A stretch of 64,000 bases of DNA from Gemmatimonadaceae bacterium (GTDB lineage: Bacteria > Gemmatimonadota > Gemmatimonadetes > Gemmatimonadales > Gemmatimonadaceae): the NCBI GenBank assembly GCA_035633115.1, contig DASQFN010000045.1, forward strand, positions 146,061 to 210,060. The letters are read 5' to 3'. Below the pieces are notes generated by a model. It searched no databases. It was not told where the DNA came from and was given only the letters and a program-made list of their open reading frames with translations. Both the position numbers and the translations under genes were made by a program. Shown piece after piece: positions 17,779-29,095 of this stretch (its first letter is position 1; the number at the start of each line of letters is the position of its first letter).

Positions 17779-20430
17779 ATGATTGATCTGCGCGTTCTGG
17801 GCACTCTCGACCTCCGCGACAGCGAGAATGGCCGCCCGATCCTGGCCATCCTGGCGCAGCCCAAAAGGATGGCACTGCTGATCTACCTCGCTCTGGCCAC
17901 GCCACGCGGGTCACATCGCCGCGAGACCCTGCTGCTTATGTTCTGGCCCGATTCGACTGAGGACCGTGCGCGCAACTCGCTCAATCAGGCCGTCTTCAAC
18001 CTTCGCCGCGTGCTCGGCGAGGCTGCCGTGGTCGGCACCGGCGAGGAACTCCGCCTCTCGGACGAAGTCGTGCGATGCGATGCCGTGGAATTCGACCGGG
18101 TTCTGACGGCGAGCGACGCAGAGGGTGCGCTGCGGCTTTATGGCGGCGATCTCGTGCCCGGCTTTCACGTGGACGATTGCATCGAGTTCGAGCGCTGGCT
18201 CGACGACAAGCGACAGCAGTTGCGGGCGAAAGCCGTGGCCGCCGCGATCGGGCTCGCACAGAAAGAGGAGCGAAGCGAACACAGTGTCGCAGCGGTGGAG
18301 TTACTGCGTCGAGCCGCCCTGTGGGCTCCGTATGACGAGCCGGCCGTTACACGTCTTGTAGCGCTTCTCGCCCGGCTCGGGGACCGGCCCGGCGCGCTAC
18401 GGGAGTACGACCGTTTTCGGAGCCTGCTGCAAGCGGACCTCGCGATCACGCCGTCTGCGGAACTCGACGCGCTCGTCGCGGAGATTCGGCGAGGAGAGGT
18501 TGCGGCGGCGTACCCGGTTGGAGCGCCCGGCCGCCGCGAGGCGGCGGGAGCGGACGCTTCCCGCCTGCCGGACATCCCATCGCGTCCGGAAGGCAGCGCT
18601 GCCCGTATACCGGCGTGGAGATCTGGAATGCGCCTGCGCGCGGCGGCAGCCGCGGTATTGCTGGCGATCGGGGCAGGTGCAGTCGTTCTGGCGCGCCAGT
18701 ACGGAAAAGCGCGCGGACCCGCCGCAACCCCGCTCGACACGCGGCGCGTGCTCGTCGCGGCATTCGAGAACCGCACAGGCGATCGCGCCCTGGATCCCCT
18801 CGGCTACATGGCGGCCGACTGGATCACGCAGGGATTGGCTCGCACCGGGCTCGCGCGCGTGGTTCCGTTTTCGACAGTCGTCCAGGAGACGCCGCACCTC
18901 ACCGCAGAGGGCTCCGCACCCGAGGTTGCGATCCCGACAGCGAACCGTCAGCTGGCGCGCCGCATCGGGGCGGGGATCCTGATTACCGGTGCGTATTATC
19001 GTGGTGGCGATTCGCTGGCGTTTCAGGGACAGATCGTTGACGTCGCCACCGGCGAAGTGCTGCGCGCCATCGAAGGCATTCGAGGCTCGACCGCGCAACC
19101 GGCAGCGGCGGTGGAGCAGCTTCAGAGGCGGACCCTCGGGACGCTCGCAACCTTGTTCGACCAGCGCCTGACCTCATGGCCTGATGTGGCGAGTCAGCCG
19201 TCGAGCCTGGAGGCGTACCAGCTCTTCTCGGATGGAATGGATCTTTTCCTGAAGGCAAATCGCGACTTTGGAACATCCGAGAGTCGGCGTCTCTACGGAG
19301 AGGCTGCGGCCAGCTTCGTGGCTGCGGCGCAAACGGACTCGGCTTTCGCCACTCCGCTGCTGTGGGCCGTTTACGCCTACATGAACGCTCGCGACTCCGC
19401 AGCTGCTGATTCTCTAATCCGGTCGCTAGAGCGCCAGCCGCTCTCGACGTGGAACCGCGCCGTGCTGAACCACCAGTTGGCGTTGCTGTCGCGCAACGCG
19501 GAAGCTCAATACGGCGCGGCGCGCGAGCTGGCCGAACTATCGCCTGATTCCGAGTGGCTGCTCAAGCTCGGCGTCGCCGCGTTCGACAGCAACCGCCCGG
19601 GGATTGCGCTTGACGTCTTCATGCGCATCAACCCCGATCGCGGCTGGATCAAAGAGTTTCCGTCATACTGGCGGCTCCGCTCGGAGTTACAGCACATAAC
19701 GGGGAATTACAGCGCGGGACTGAAGGACACGCGTCGAGGCCAGCTCGCGAACCCCGGAGACACGTGGCTCCGCACACTCGAGCTCTGGGCGCTGGCCGCG
19801 CTCGGCAGAGACAACGAGATCCTGGAGCTCCTGGCGCCACGGTTGGCCGCGGGCGACGCGTTCGCCGCATGGCAGCTCACTACCGCGGTGGAGGAGCTGC
19901 GGGGACACGGTCATCGGAGGGCCTCGCGGCGCATCGTCCAATGGAGCCTGCCACTGGTGGAGTTGCTGCGGGATCCCGATGGACGCCCCAGTGCGCGCCG
20001 AGAGCGTGCCTATCTGCTGAATGAGGCGGGGCGAACTTCCGAGGCGCGGGTCCTTTATCGTGCGCTCGCCGCGGAAAGACCGGAGGAAGGTGAGTACCGC
20101 GTGCGCTCGGCGCTTCTGGCTGCACGTGAAGGTGACCAGCGCGAAGCAGTGGAGACATTGAACTGGCTGGGAACGTTGCGCGGCGCTGACCTGGGGCGTG
20201 TCGTCCCGCGGAGCGAACTCCGCTATTGGGGGTCGGCCGAGGGGTGGCACGCCGTGATGCAAGCGCGGCTCTTGGCGCAGACCGGGAATCCCGAGCGCGC
20301 CGTTGAGACGTTGCGCGTCGGTGTTTCCCGCGGTCTGAAGCACACGTACCTCCACCTGCATGACGATCCCGAGTTTGACCCGCTGCGACGGCATGCCGGC
20401 TTTCAGCAATTGTTGCGGTCGAAGGATTGA
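17779..20430 (+). CDS. SARP-type regulator: BTAD domain, one TM segment, FlgO-like domain and TPRs
   Basis: 883 residues. N-terminal winged helix plus BTAD helical domain ([12 protein letters not shown]..., [24 protein letters not shown], then [29 protein letters not shown]). A single hydrophobic segment lies at about 284-306, so the DNA-binding part is cytoplasmic. Next comes a FlgO/adenylate-cyclase-associated-like module ([21 protein letters not shown]), and TPR-like repeats fill the rest. ATG 17779 starts exactly at the domain; upstream codons are intergenic. Likely controls the divergent lipoprotein genes. Signal unknown. Confidence 0.88.
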   Translation: MIDLRVLGTLDLRDSENGRPILAILAQPKRMALLIYLALATPRGSHRRETLLLMFWPDSTEDRARNSLNQAVFNLRRVLGEAAVVGTGEELRLSDEVVRCDAVEFDRVLTASDAEGALRLYGGDLVPGFHVDDCIEFERWLDDKRQQLRAKAVAAAIGLAQKEERSEHSVAAVELLRRAALWAPYDEPAVTRLVALLARLGDRPGALREYDRFRSLLQADLAITPSAELDALVAEIRRGEVAAAYPVGAPGRREAAGADASRLPDIPSRPEGSAARIPAWRSGMRLRAAAAAVLLAIGAGAVVLARQYGKARGPAATPLDTRRVLVAAFENRTGDRALDPLGYMAADWITQGLARTGLARVVPFSTVVQETPHLTAEGSAPEVAIPTANRQLARRIGAGILITGAYYRGGDSLAFQGQIVDVATGEVLRAIEGIRGSTAQPAAAVEQLQRRTLGTLATLFDQRLTSWPDVASQPSSLEAYQLFSDGMDLFLKANRDFGTSESRRLYGEAAASFVAAAQTDSAFATPLLWAVYAYMNARDSAAADSLIRSLERQPLSTWNRAVLNHQLALLSRNAEAQYGAARELAELSPDSEWLLKLGVAAFDSNRPGIALDVFMRINPDRGWIKEFPSYWRLRSELQHITGNYSAGLKDTRRGQLANPGDTWLRTLELWALAALGRDNEILELLAPRLAAGDAFAAWQLTTAVEELRGHGHRRASRRIVQWSLPLVELLRDPDGRPSARRERAYLLNEAGRTSEARVLYRALAAERPEEGEYRVRSALLAAREGDQREAVETLNWLGTLRGADLGRVVPRSELRYWGSAEGWHAVMQARLLAQTGNPERAVETLRVGVSRGLKHTYLHLHDDPEFDPLRRHAGFQQLLRSKD

Positions 20431-20455
20431 ATACGTGCGCCGGTGCCACGCGCAA

Positions 20456-20539
<84 letters not shown>

Positions 20540-20691
20540 TTCACCACATTATAGAACACTGCCTTGACCTGCACCAACGCGGTGCGCGCTCGAATGGCGC
20601 AACGTCGTTCTCGGCGCCTCTGCGCCAGCACGCTGATCGTCCCGATCAAGAGTTCACAAGTCCAGGAGGTGACGCGCCGGTACCTCGCGCA

Positions 20692-20732
20692 GAAAACGAA
20701 ACCGCCCTCAATGCACCGGGCATTGAGGGCGG
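20692..20732 (-). terminator. Rho-independent terminator after the HtrA-type protease gene
   Basis: Perfect 13-bp stem (CCGCCCTCAATGC / GCATTGAGGGCGG, 5-nt loop). Read on the minus strand it is followed by TTTCGTTTT. It lies 28 bp past the protease stop codon. The rest of 20540-20759 shows no gene. Confidence 0.85.
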
Positions 20733-20759
20733 CTCGAGGAATCAGCGGAGCTCAGCTAC

Positions 20760-22331
20760 TCACCCGCCGATCCTGATATTCACCACTCGATTGCTGCCTT
20801 CCTGCCCGAGTGTCGTCACGTTGAAGCTCACGTAATCGCCCGGCTTCACCCTCTGAAGCACCTGCGTTAGATCCAACGGCGTCCGTATCGGACGACGCGG
20901 CCCAGGATATAGCAGCTCGTAGATAACGTCCCGTGTTCCGAGCTTCTGGTACGCCGGCCCGAGCGGGACGACGTCGGTCACCATCACACCCCGCTGATTG
21001 GGCGCCAGCTTTGCCTGCGCCGCGAGCTCCGCGGGCACCGGCTGGACCGACACGCCGAGCGTCGGGTTCACGGAGCCTCGGTTGGAGGTAGGAGAAACGG
21101 GCGCGGCCGCCGCGCTGCGAGCGGGCGTCTCGAGCTCGCCCAGCTTCACGCGAAACGACTTCTTCTGGCCGTAGCGCATGACGTCGATGTCGATATTCTC
21201 ACCCGGCGCGTGATTTCTCACGATGCGTTGAAGAGTGCTCACGCGGTCAACGGGCTGTCCGTCGGCGGTGATGATGATGTCGCCAGCCTGCACGCCTGCG
21301 CGGGCCGCGGCACTCGTCGCCGACCCACCGAATCCTTCCACCTTCGCGCCGCGGATATCCTTCATCCCCGCGACCGCGGCGTCTTCAGGCGAGACCTCGT
21401 TGATCTGAATGCCAAGCACCGCAACACGCACGCGACCGTGAGCGATGATGTCCTCCATCACCTTCTTGGCAAGCGAGATCGGAATAGCGAATCCATAACC
21501 GGCGTTGACACCGGTGGGACTGGCGATGGCGCTCGTGATGCCGATCACCTCGCCGCGCGAGTTGACCAGCGGGCCTCCCGAATTGCCCGGGTTGATCGCA
21601 GCGTCAGTCTGAATCAGGTCGCTGATGGAATAGTTGGGACCGGTCCGGCTGCGATTGAGCAGGCCCGGAAGGCTCCGTCCCTTTGCGCTGATGATTCCCG
21701 CAGTGACCGTGAAGTCGAAGCCGAGTGGATTGCCGATCGCGAGCACCCACTCACCGACTCGAGTGTTGTCGTCGTTGCCGAGGGGCAGAGTCGGGAAGTC
21801 GCCGTTTCCCGTGATCTTGATCACTGCGACATCGGTAGTCGGATCATTGCCGACGACCTTCGCCTTGTAAGTGCGGTGATCGAGCAGCTGCACGGTCACC
21901 TGATCAGCGACGGTCGTCCGGTCGCTGGTCGTGACGACGTGATTGTTCGTCAGAATGTATCCGTCCTTCGACACTATGAAGCCCGAGCCGGAGCCGCCCT
22001 CGACCTGTGGCCCCTGCTGCCCGAACTGATCGAAGAAATCTTCCATTCCGGGCGGAATGGTGAGCCCGTTGGGAAGGGAACGCCTCCGCTGGCTCGTCTG
22101 CGCGGGGCGGCTTTCGGCCGAGATGGAGACGACAGCGGGCTTCACATGATCGGCGATTGTAACGAACGCGTTGCTCGCCTCCATGATCGGGGCCGTTGCC
22201 GATACCGATGGCTTGCTCTGGGCGAGGCCGAGCCGTGAAAGATCGAGGCCCCCCGACGCGATAATGAGCCCGCCAAGAAATGCGACCACGACGGCCAGGC
22301 CCCAGCGAGCACGAGATGAAAGTGAAGACAT
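20760..22331 (-). CDS. Do/DegP-like (HtrA) periplasmic serine protease
   Basis: 523 residues from ATG 22331 (AAGG upstream; a TTG seven codons earlier is possible). N-terminal signal-anchor (RWGLAVVVAFLGGLIIASGG), trypsin-like domain with His131 (NNHVV), Asp167 (DPTTDVAVI) and Ser251 (NPGNSGGPL), then two PDZ domains. The second PDZ ends in a C-terminal PGDYVSFNV element. It degrades or refolds misfolded envelope proteins. Located directly behind dnaK, which fits a stress-response pair. Confidence 0.94.
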   Translation of the reverse strand: MSSLSSRARWGLAVVVAFLGGLIIASGGLDLSRLGLAQSKPSVSATAPIMEASNAFVTIADHVKPAVVSISAESRPAQTSQRRRSLPNGLTIPPGMEDFFDQFGQQGPQVEGGSGSGFIVSKDGYILTNNHVVTTSDRTTVADQVTVQLLDHRTYKAKVVGNDPTTDVAVIKITGNGDFPTLPLGNDDNTRVGEWVLAIGNPLGFDFTVTAGIISAKGRSLPGLLNRSRTGPNYSISDLIQTDAAINPGNSGGPLVNSRGEVIGITSAIASPTGVNAGYGFAIPISLAKKVMEDIIAHGRVRVAVLGIQINEVSPEDAAVAGMKDIRGAKVEGFGGSATSAAARAGVQAGDIIITADGQPVDRVSTLQRIVRNHAPGENIDIDVMRYGQKKSFRVKLGELETPARSAAAAPVSPTSNRGSVNPTLGVSVQPVPAELAAQAKLAPNQRGVMVTDVVPLGPAYQKLGTRDVIYELLYPGPRRPIRTPLDLTQVLQRVKPGDYVSFNVTTLGQEGSNRVVNIRIGG

Positions 22332-22373
22332 ATATCTGGCTACCTTATCCAAAAGGGTTGAGTACTAATGTAA

Positions 22374-22409
22374 GACACCGGACGCCCTTGTCAGGTTGCG
22401 TCCGGCGTC
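22374..22409 (-). terminator. Hairpin between dnaK and the HtrA-type gene
   Basis: 12-bp stem with one mismatch (GACACCGGACGC / GCGTCCGGCGTC) and a 12-nt loop, just after the dnaK stop. No strong T tract follows, so it may be an attenuator letting some transcripts reach the protease gene. Confidence 0.45.
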
Positions 22410-22421
22410 CGTACAGCTTTC

Positions 22422-24356
22422 TTACTTCTTGTCGTCGACGATCTCGTAGTCGGCTTCGACCACGTCGTCGGCTTTTGCTCCGGCGCCATCCCCCTCGGGA
22501 GTGCCCGTCGGAGCGCCTTGCGGCTCTCCCTGGGAGCTTTGCGCCTGCTGCTGGTAGAACGACTGTCCGGCCTCGCTGAACACGCGGCTCAGCTCCTCCT
22601 GTGCCGACCGGATCTCGTCCATGTCGTCGCCGCGAAGCGCCTTGCGCGACCGCTCGATTGCCGAGTCGATGCGCGACTTGATGTCGGGTGAGACCTTGTC
22701 GCCCCATTCCTTGACGTTTTTCTCGACCTCGTAGGTCATCGAGTCCAGGCGATTACGGGCGTCGATCGCTTCGCGCGCCGTCTTGTCCGCCGCCGCGTTC
22801 TTTTCGGCGTCCTTGACCATGCGATCGATTTCCGCGTCGGACAAACCGCTCGATGCCTCGATGCGGATCTTCTGCTCCTTGCCCGTCGCCTTGTCCTTCG
22901 CCGTCACGTGCAGAATGCCGTTGGCGTCGATGTCGAACGTGACTTCAACCTGCGGCATGCCGCGCGGTGCCGGCGGAATTCCCGTGAGCTGGAATTTGCC
23001 GATCGTCTTGTTGTAGGTCGCGAGCTCGCGCTCTCCCTGGAGGACGTGAATCTCGACTGTCGTCTGATTGTCGTCCGCTGTGGAGAAAGTCTCGCTCTTC
23101 TTCGTCGGGATGGTGGTGTTGCGCGGGATGAGCACGGTCGTGACTCCACCGAGCGTCTCGATGCCGAGCGAGAGCGGCGTCACGTCGAGAAGGAGAACAT
23201 CCTTCTGCTCGCCGGTGAGAACCGCACCCTGGATCGCTGCGCCGATTGCCACGACTTCGTCGGGATTCACTCCCTTGTTGGGCTCCTTCCCGAAGAACTT
23301 CTTCACGATCTCCTGAATTTTCGGAATGCGTGTCGATCCACCGACGAGAATCACTTCGTCGATCTCGTTCGGCTTGATGCCCGCGTCCTTGAGCGCCTGC
23401 TCCATCGGCGGAATCGTCCGCTGAATGAGATCGTCGACGAGCTGCTCGAACTTCGCCCGGGTGAGCGAATAGTTGAGGTGCTTAGGGCCGCTCTGGTCGG
23501 CGGTGATAAAGGGAAGATTGATGTCGGTGGACTGTGTGGTGCTGAGCTCCATCTTCGCCTTCTCGGCCGCTTCCTTCAGACGCTGCAGCGCCATCGGATC
23601 CTTCGAGAGGTCGATTGCCTGGTCGCGCTTGAATTCGGTGACGAGCCAGTCTATCACACGCTGGTCGAAATCATCGCCGCCAAGGTGCGTGTCGCCGTTG
23701 GTCGATTTCACCTCGAACTGCCGCGATCCCTCGACGTCGTACAGCTCGAGGACCGAGATGTCGTACGTGCCGCCGCCAAGGTCGAACACGGCGACCTTTT
23801 CATCCTTCTTCTTGTCGAGACCGTAGGCGAGTGCCGCGGCCGTCGGCTCGTTGATGATTCGGAGGACGTCGAGACCCGCGATCTTGCCGGCGTCCTTCGT
23901 CGCCTGGCGCTGCGAGTCGTTGAAGTAGGCGGGAACAGTGACCACGGCCTTTTCGACCTTGTAGCCGAGATAGTCTTCGGCAGTCTGCTTCATCTTCTGG
24001 AGGATCATCGCCGAGATCTCGGGCGGCGAGTAGCGCTTGCCCTGAACCTCGACCATCGAGACGTCGTTCGAGCCGGGAACTACTTTATAAGGAACGCGCC
24101 CCGCCTCTTCCTTGACCTCACTCATCTTGCGGCCCATGAACCGCTTGATCGAGAAGACCGTGTTCTGAGGGTTGGTGACGGCCTGCCGTTTAGCGATCTG
24201 GCCGACCAGGCGCTCGCCGTCCTTCGTGAAGCCGACTACGGAGGGGGTCGTACGACCGCCCTCGGCGTTGGGAATGACGACCGGATCGCCGCCTTCCATG
24301 ACGGCGACGACCGAATTCGTCGTACCCAGGTCGATTCCAATTACCTTGTCTGCCAT
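22422..24356 (-). CDS. dnaK: Molecular chaperone DnaK (Hsp70)
   Basis: 644 residues, full length. Signature [14 protein letters not shown] at the N-terminus, [14 protein letters not shown], the [14 protein letters not shown] signature, substrate-binding domain starting near [14 protein letters not shown], and a Gly/Gln-rich tail ending DYEIVDDKK. Ribosome-binding AAGAGGA precedes ATG. Cytoplasmic folding and heat-shock chaperone. grpE and dnaJ are not adjacent. No CIRCE element is visible upstream. Confidence 0.98.
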   Translation of the reverse strand: MADKVIGIDLGTTNSVVAVMEGGDPVVIPNAEGGRTTPSVVGFTKDGERLVGQIAKRQAVTNPQNTVFSIKRFMGRKMSEVKEEAGRVPYKVVPGSNDVSMVEVQGKRYSPPEISAMILQKMKQTAEDYLGYKVEKAVVTVPAYFNDSQRQATKDAGKIAGLDVLRIINEPTAAALAYGLDKKKDEKVAVFDLGGGTYDISVLELYDVEGSRQFEVKSTNGDTHLGGDDFDQRVIDWLVTEFKRDQAIDLSKDPMALQRLKEAAEKAKMELSTTQSTDINLPFITADQSGPKHLNYSLTRAKFEQLVDDLIQRTIPPMEQALKDAGIKPNEIDEVILVGGSTRIPKIQEIVKKFFGKEPNKGVNPDEVVAIGAAIQGAVLTGEQKDVLLLDVTPLSLGIETLGGVTTVLIPRNTTIPTKKSETFSTADDNQTTVEIHVLQGERELATYNKTIGKFQLTGIPPAPRGMPQVEVTFDIDANGILHVTAKDKATGKEQKIRIEASSGLSDAEIDRMVKDAEKNAAADKTAREAIDARNRLDSMTYEVEKNVKEWGDKVSPDIKSRIDSAIERSRKALRGDDMDEIRSAQEELSRVFSEAGQSFYQQQAQSSQGEPQGAPTGTPEGDGAGAKADDVVEADYEIVDDKK

Positions 24357-24513
24357 GTATTCCTCTTAGTGGGTGATGCTTTTTGGTGGTCCCCCGTAAG
24401 AGGCAATCCCGGGGCCGTTAATCTCTGCCAAAACGGCGCGATTTCCGGACCAGACGACCGAAGTCTGGCCGGTTTCTCGCTGATATCGAGCCGATGTCAG
24501 ATTCGCACGCCAA

Positions 24514-25284
24514 ATGATACCACTCAGCGACGAGCATCCGACACTTCGTACGCCTGTCATGACGTACGCAATACTCGCGACGCTCGTCGGGACGTGGGTA
24601 TTCGTCCAGGGCGCCGGCTTCAACCAGCAGCAGCTCGCCATCAGCATCTGTAACCTTGGCATGGTGCCTGGGGAGATCACGCACCAGGCGAGGCTTGGGA
24701 CCGGCGTTCCGCTCGGCGACGGCCTGGCCTGTGTCATCGATGATCAGCAGGTAAACATCCTAACTCCAGTCATCTCCATGTTTCTGCATGGAGGTTGGGG
24801 GCATCTGCTGGGCAACTGCCTTTTTTTCTGGGTGTTCGGCAATAATGTCGAAGACAGCATGGGCCGCGTCCGCTTCGTCGTCTTCTATCTGCTCTGTGGG
24901 CTCGCGGCCGCGGCGACCCACATACTTGTTCAGCCGGGCTCGCCGGTGCCAACCGTTGGTGCGTCCGGGGCGATTTCCGGGGTGCTCGGCGCCTATCTTG
25001 TGCTATATCCCAAGGTACGGGTGCGAATGCTCTTTTATTTCCTTGTCTTCTTCCGCGTGATTCCGGTTCCGGCCTGGGCCGTACTGCTTTGGTGGTTCGC
25101 GTGGCAGGTGATCAGCGGCCTGCCAGAGCTCATGAGCGTGCGCCCTGAAGTCTCGGGTGGCGTAGCGGTCTGGGCGCACATCGGCGGCTTCGTCGCCGGA
25201 CTGATACTCGTGAAGCTGTTCGAGAATCCAGCGCTCGTAGCGCGTCGTGATATTCCTGCGGACCTCCAGCCACGGTACAGATAG
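24514..25284 (+). CDS. Rhomboid-family intramembrane serine protease
   Basis: 256 residues with about six transmembrane helices. Catalytic dyad Ser151 (VGASGAISG) and His222 (WAHIGGF); the HGGWGHLLGN motif in the L1/TM2 region is also conserved. Unlike GlpG it lacks a large N-terminal cytoplasmic domain. A loop near 45-80 (with two Cys) is extracytoplasmic in prediction. Divergent from dnaK and 2 bp upstream of ppk1, so co-transcription with ppk1 is likely. Substrates unknown. Confidence 0.92.
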   Translation: MIPLSDEHPTLRTPVMTYAILATLVGTWVFVQGAGFNQQQLAISICNLGMVPGEITHQARLGTGVPLGDGLACVIDDQQVNILTPVISMFLHGGWGHLLGNCLFFWVFGNNVEDSMGRVRFVVFYLLCGLAAAATHILVQPGSPVPTVGASGAISGVLGAYLVLYPKVRVRMLFYFLVFFRVIPVPAWAVLLWWFAWQVISGLPELMSVRPEVSGGVAVWAHIGGFVAGLILVKLFENPALVARRDIPADLQPRYR

Positions 25285-25286
25285 TC

Positions 25287-27467
25287 ATGACCTACGATCA
25301 ATCGCTTTTCATAAATCGTGAGCTGAGCTGGCTCGAGTTCAACGCGCGTGTGCTGCACGAGGCGTTCGATGACCGGAACCAGCTTCTCGAGCGACTCAAG
25401 TTCCTGGCGATTTACAGCACCAACCTCGACGAATTCTACATGGTTCGAGTCGCCGGCCTGCGGCGCCAGGTTGCGACGGGAGCGCGGCTCACTCCGCCCG
25501 ACGGGATGACTCCGCAGGAGCAGCTCGACGCGATCCAGGAGCGCGTGAGCCGGCTTGTCCGGGATGCGCGTCACTGTCTGCATGATCTTCTGCTGCCGGC
25601 GCTGGAAGAGCAGGGTATCAAGCTCGTCGGCATGACTGACCTCACATCCGCCGAGTGGCAGGCGGTGGACGAGTTCTTCGAGACGCAGGTCTTTCCGGTT
25701 CTGACGCCTCTCGCCGTCGAGCCGGGCCAGTCGTTTTCGTACATCTCGAATCTTTCGCTGGCTCTTGCCGTCGAGCTGTACGATCCGGAGCGCGGCGTCG
25801 AGCATATCGCGCGCGTCAGGGTTCCAAAGACGCTTCCACGCTGGGTACCCGCCGGTCGCGACCTCACGTTCATTCCGCTCGAGCAGGTAATCGGCGCGAA
25901 TCTAAGCGCGCTCTTTCCCGGCATGGAGGTCAGGAGCTACTACTCGTTTCGCGTGACGCGCTACTCCGACCTCGAGCTCCCGAATTTCGAGGAGGACGAC
26001 GACCTCCTCGCGCTCATCGAGGAACAGGTATTCCAGCGCCGATTCGCCGAAGTGGTCAGGATCGAGGTGCAGGAGGGAATTCCGGCGTCGTTACGGAAGC
26101 TGCTCCTCGAAGAGCTGCAGGAGGACCGGCCGCCTGAGATGCCCCCGCTGACGGATGACGACGTCGTCGAGACTGGTCCTTTGCTCGACCTGGGAGACCT
26201 GCACGCGCTGGCCGTGCTGGAGATTCCCGAGCTTCGTGATCCACCGCTGGTGCAGCACACTCCCGTCGAGCTGCGCGATCCGTCGCGCTCGATTTTCGAT
26301 GTGATCTCCGAGCGGGACGTTCTCGTTCACCATCCGTTCGACGCGTTCTCGACGACTGTCGACCGCTTCGTGACGAGCGCCGCCGCCGACCCCGACGTGC
26401 TCGCGATCAAGATGACTTTGTACCGGACCTCCGGCGACACGGTGATCGTGCGCGCGCTGACGGACGCCGCGAATCGCGGCAAGCAGGTAACGGTGCTCAT
26501 CGAGCTGCAGGCGCGGTTCGAGGAAGCCAACAACATCGCGTGGGCGCGGACGCTGGAGAGCGCGGGGGTGCACGTCTCCTACGGGCTCGCCGGCCTCAAG
26601 ACCCACAGCAAGACTACGCTCATCGTGCGCCGCGAGGCCGGCGGGATCAGGCGGTACGGCCACATCGGCTCCGGAAACTACAATTCGAAAACCGCGCGCA
26701 CGTACACGGACATCGGCTTGTTCACTTCGAGTCCGTCAGTGGGAGCCGACCTCACCGACCTGTTCAACGCGCTCACGGGTTTTTCGCGGCAGAGCCTGTT
26801 TCGAAAGCTCATCGTGGCGCCCGCCAACATGCGACGCCGGTTCATTGAGCTCATTGCCAGGGAAGCGGCGGCGGCTATGGAAGGACGCTCCGCCAGGATT
26901 ATCGCGAAAATGAACTCCCTGGTCGACGCGGAGCTCATCGACGCGCTTTACTCTGCGTCGCAGGCGGGCGTGGAGATAGACCTGCTCGTGCGCGGGATCT
27001 GCTGTCTCCGCCCCGGAGTCAGCGGGGTGAGTGACCGGATCAGGGTGAGGAGTCTAGTCGGACGATTTCTGGAGCACTCTCGCGTTTTCTTTTTTGCGAA
27101 CGGCGGGAACGAGGAATACTACTTCGGATCATCCGACTGGATGCCGCGTAATCTCGACCGCCGGGTCGAAGCGGTGGCACCGGTCGACGACTCTGATCTG
27201 CGGGCCCGCCTCTGTGCACTCCTGAAGCTCTGTCTCGCCGATAACACGCTTGCGTGGGATCTGGCCCCGGACGGCGCTTACACGCAGCGTCATCCGGAAG
27301 GAGACAGGGAGATAGCGACGCACGACCTGCTTGTTGGCGATCCGTGGGGACTCTCGGCCTTTACCGAGCCCGAAGGGAAACCAGAAATACCGGAAGCAGC
27401 ATCAGAAGATGGGGAAGCAGCCTCGACGACCAGACTTCAGTCCGCTTTGCCGTCCTCGTCCTCGTAG
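25287..27467 (+). CDS. ppk1: Polyphosphate kinase 1
   Basis: 726 residues. Makes polyphosphate reversibly from ATP. N-domain FINRELSWLEFNARVL, phospho-acceptor His440 in GLKTHSK, then the RYGHIGSGNYNSKTA segment and C-terminal GSSDWMPRNLDRRVE. Full length. Its 3' end overlaps the convergent Ppx/GppA gene by 31 bp, giving a synthesis/degradation gene pair. Starts 2 bp after the rhomboid stop. Confidence 0.97.
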   Translation: MTYDQSLFINRELSWLEFNARVLHEAFDDRNQLLERLKFLAIYSTNLDEFYMVRVAGLRRQVATGARLTPPDGMTPQEQLDAIQERVSRLVRDARHCLHDLLLPALEEQGIKLVGMTDLTSAEWQAVDEFFETQVFPVLTPLAVEPGQSFSYISNLSLALAVELYDPERGVEHIARVRVPKTLPRWVPAGRDLTFIPLEQVIGANLSALFPGMEVRSYYSFRVTRYSDLELPNFEEDDDLLALIEEQVFQRRFAEVVRIEVQEGIPASLRKLLLEELQEDRPPEMPPLTDDDVVETGPLLDLGDLHALAVLEIPELRDPPLVQHTPVELRDPSRSIFDVISERDVLVHHPFDAFSTTVDRFVTSAAADPDVLAIKMTLYRTSGDTVIVRALTDAANRGKQVTVLIELQARFEEANNIAWARTLESAGVHVSYGLAGLKTHSKTTLIVRREAGGIRRYGHIGSGNYNSKTARTYTDIGLFTSSPSVGADLTDLFNALTGFSRQSLFRKLIVAPANMRRRFIELIAREAAAAMEGRSARIIAKMNSLVDAELIDALYSASQAGVEIDLLVRGICCLRPGVSGVSDRIRVRSLVGRFLEHSRVFFFANGGNEEYYFGSSDWMPRNLDRRVEAVAPVDDSDLRARLCALLKLCLADNTLAWDLAPDGAYTQRHPEGDREIATHDLLVGDPWGLSAFTEPEGKPEIPEAASEDGEAASTTRLQSALPSSSS

Positions 27468-29080
27468 GTAACAACCTTTCCATCGGGCGCTACGATCTCC
27501 ACTCGAGCGTCTGCCACGCGCGAGAGCAGCCTGGATTTTCTGGCCGCACCCCACAGCTCTAGACGAATGCCCACCGCCTTGGGATTCGGGATGGCGGTAA
27601 GACGGAGAGCACGCCTCGTCCAGCGTACTCGCACACTGTCCACGGCCCCGGCGTGACCGCGGTCGAATCCATCCGCAACTCTCAGAATCGCCGAAAGCCG
27701 GACCACCTTCGCGCGCAGAGCGGCGTCGAGTGAGACGAAGTTCTCGTGCCGCTTCTTGGGCGCTGCACCGCGGTGATATCGCGCGACATTCGCGACAACC
27801 ATCTGGTCGGCAGGCGTCATGCCGAGCAGCTCCGCGTGCTGCACCAGGTGATAGGAATGCTTGTGGTGCTTCTCGTAGTTGATGTGGTAGCCGATGTCGT
27901 GCAGGAGCGCAGCGTCAGCCAGCAGCTGTCGCTCGTCGGCCTGGCATCCGATGCGCTGGCCGATTGCGTCGAAGATCTGCAGGGCAAGCTTCTGTACGTG
28001 ACGTGCGTGCGGTCCCTCGTAATGTGATCGCTCTGCCAGCTCTTTTACGGAACGCTCGCGCGCTTCACCAGGATCCGCCACCGTTGGAGTGACGCGTGCC
28101 GCCTCGAGAAGGATGCCCTCGCGAATGCCGTATGCCGACACAACGAGCTCACGTGCCTCGAGACGAGCGAGGACCTCGGCGCCGACTGCAAGTCCGGCAA
28201 CGATAATGTCGGCGCGCTCCTTGTTGAGCCCCGGCATCAGCGCGCGCTCTGTGGGTGACATGCTGGCGAGAGTGTCGACTATGTGCTCGAGATCGACGCG
28301 CGGGACCACTGTTCCGTGGATCGTGCGCGCCGTTTCCATTCCCTGACGCGCGAGATGGATGCTCGCGAGGTTGGTGAACGTTCCACCCGATGCGATGATG
28401 CGAGCACGGCCCCAGTGGCGCGCCGAGAGCTGCTTCGAGAGCTCCCGGCGAACGCGCTTGCGCAGGCGGACCACGCCCTTCATTCCGCGATTGTCGGTGA
28501 GAAACTCCTCGGTCATCCGGATCGCCCCGAACGGCAACGAGATAAAGCGATCCACGAGACCGTCGGCGCTGAGGACCAGCTCGAGCGAGCCGCCGCCGAT
28601 GTCCATGATCACGGAGCGGCCGGCGGCAAGATCAAAGTGTGCAAGCGCGCTGCGAAAGCTGAGTCGTGCCTCGTCCTCGCCATTGATGACTCGGATCTTG
28701 AGCCCTGTCTCCTCCCTTACGAGCGCGAGAAACTCCTGCCTGTTGCTCGCTTCCCGCACAGCGCTGGTGGCGACAACTTCGATCCGACGGCAGCCCTGCT
28801 GCTTCGCCAATGCCGCCATGCGTGCGAGGGCGCTCAAAGCATTCTGCATCGCTGGTCCGCTCAGCGCTCCCGTGCGCTCCACTCCGGCGCCAAGCCTGGG
28901 AGCGGCTTTCATTTCGTCCACGACTCTGATCGCGCCGTTGGCGCCGACGTCGGCGATAATCTGCCTGATGGAGTTCGATCCGATGTCGATCGCGGCAATG
29001 CGCGTCGAGCTGTCAGCGCTCGGCGTCGGTGGCTTGTTCGAGCTCACCGTCAGCTGAAGGTTTCGCGTTGCCTGCGTCAT
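27437..29080 (-). CDS. Ppx/GppA family exopolyphosphatase with HD domain
   Basis: 547 residues. N-terminal ASKHA-fold phosphatase (AIDIGSNSIRQIIADV, DIGGGSLELVL, SGGTFTNLASI), then an HD-type domain (HARHVQKLALQ, LLHDIGYHIN, HHKHSYHL). Hydrolyses polyphosphate and/or pppGpp. Convergent with ppk1 and overlapping it by 31 bp. The C-terminal ~80 residues form a small extra domain. The choice between Ppx and GppA cannot be made from sequence alone. Confidence 0.93.
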   Translation of the reverse strand: MTQATRNLQLTVSSNKPPTPSADSSTRIAAIDIGSNSIRQIIADVGANGAIRVVDEMKAAPRLGAGVERTGALSGPAMQNALSALARMAALAKQQGCRRIEVVATSAVREASNRQEFLALVREETGLKIRVINGEDEARLSFRSALAHFDLAAGRSVIMDIGGGSLELVLSADGLVDRFISLPFGAIRMTEEFLTDNRGMKGVVRLRKRVRRELSKQLSARHWGRARIIASGGTFTNLASIHLARQGMETARTIHGTVVPRVDLEHIVDTLASMSPTERALMPGLNKERADIIVAGLAVGAEVLARLEARELVVSAYGIREGILLEAARVTPTVADPGEARERSVKELAERSHYEGPHARHVQKLALQIFDAIGQRIGCQADERQLLADAALLHDIGYHINYEKHHKHSYHLVQHAELLGMTPADQMVVANVARYHRGAAPKKRHENFVSLDAALRAKVVRLSAILRVADGFDRGHAGAVDSVRVRWTRRALRLTAIPNPKAVGIRLELWGAARKSRLLSRVADARVEIVAPDGKVVTYEDEDGKAD

Positions 29081-29095
29081 TGCGTCATAGCGTAA

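Noticed and set aside
24452..24480. CCAGAC/GTCTGG dyad upstream of dnaK, considered as heat-shock operator
   Set aside because: Does not match CIRCE and is too short to separate from chance.
22908..24653. 581-codon frame opposite dnaK
   Set aside because: Known type of GC-rich shadow over dnaK; no independent support.
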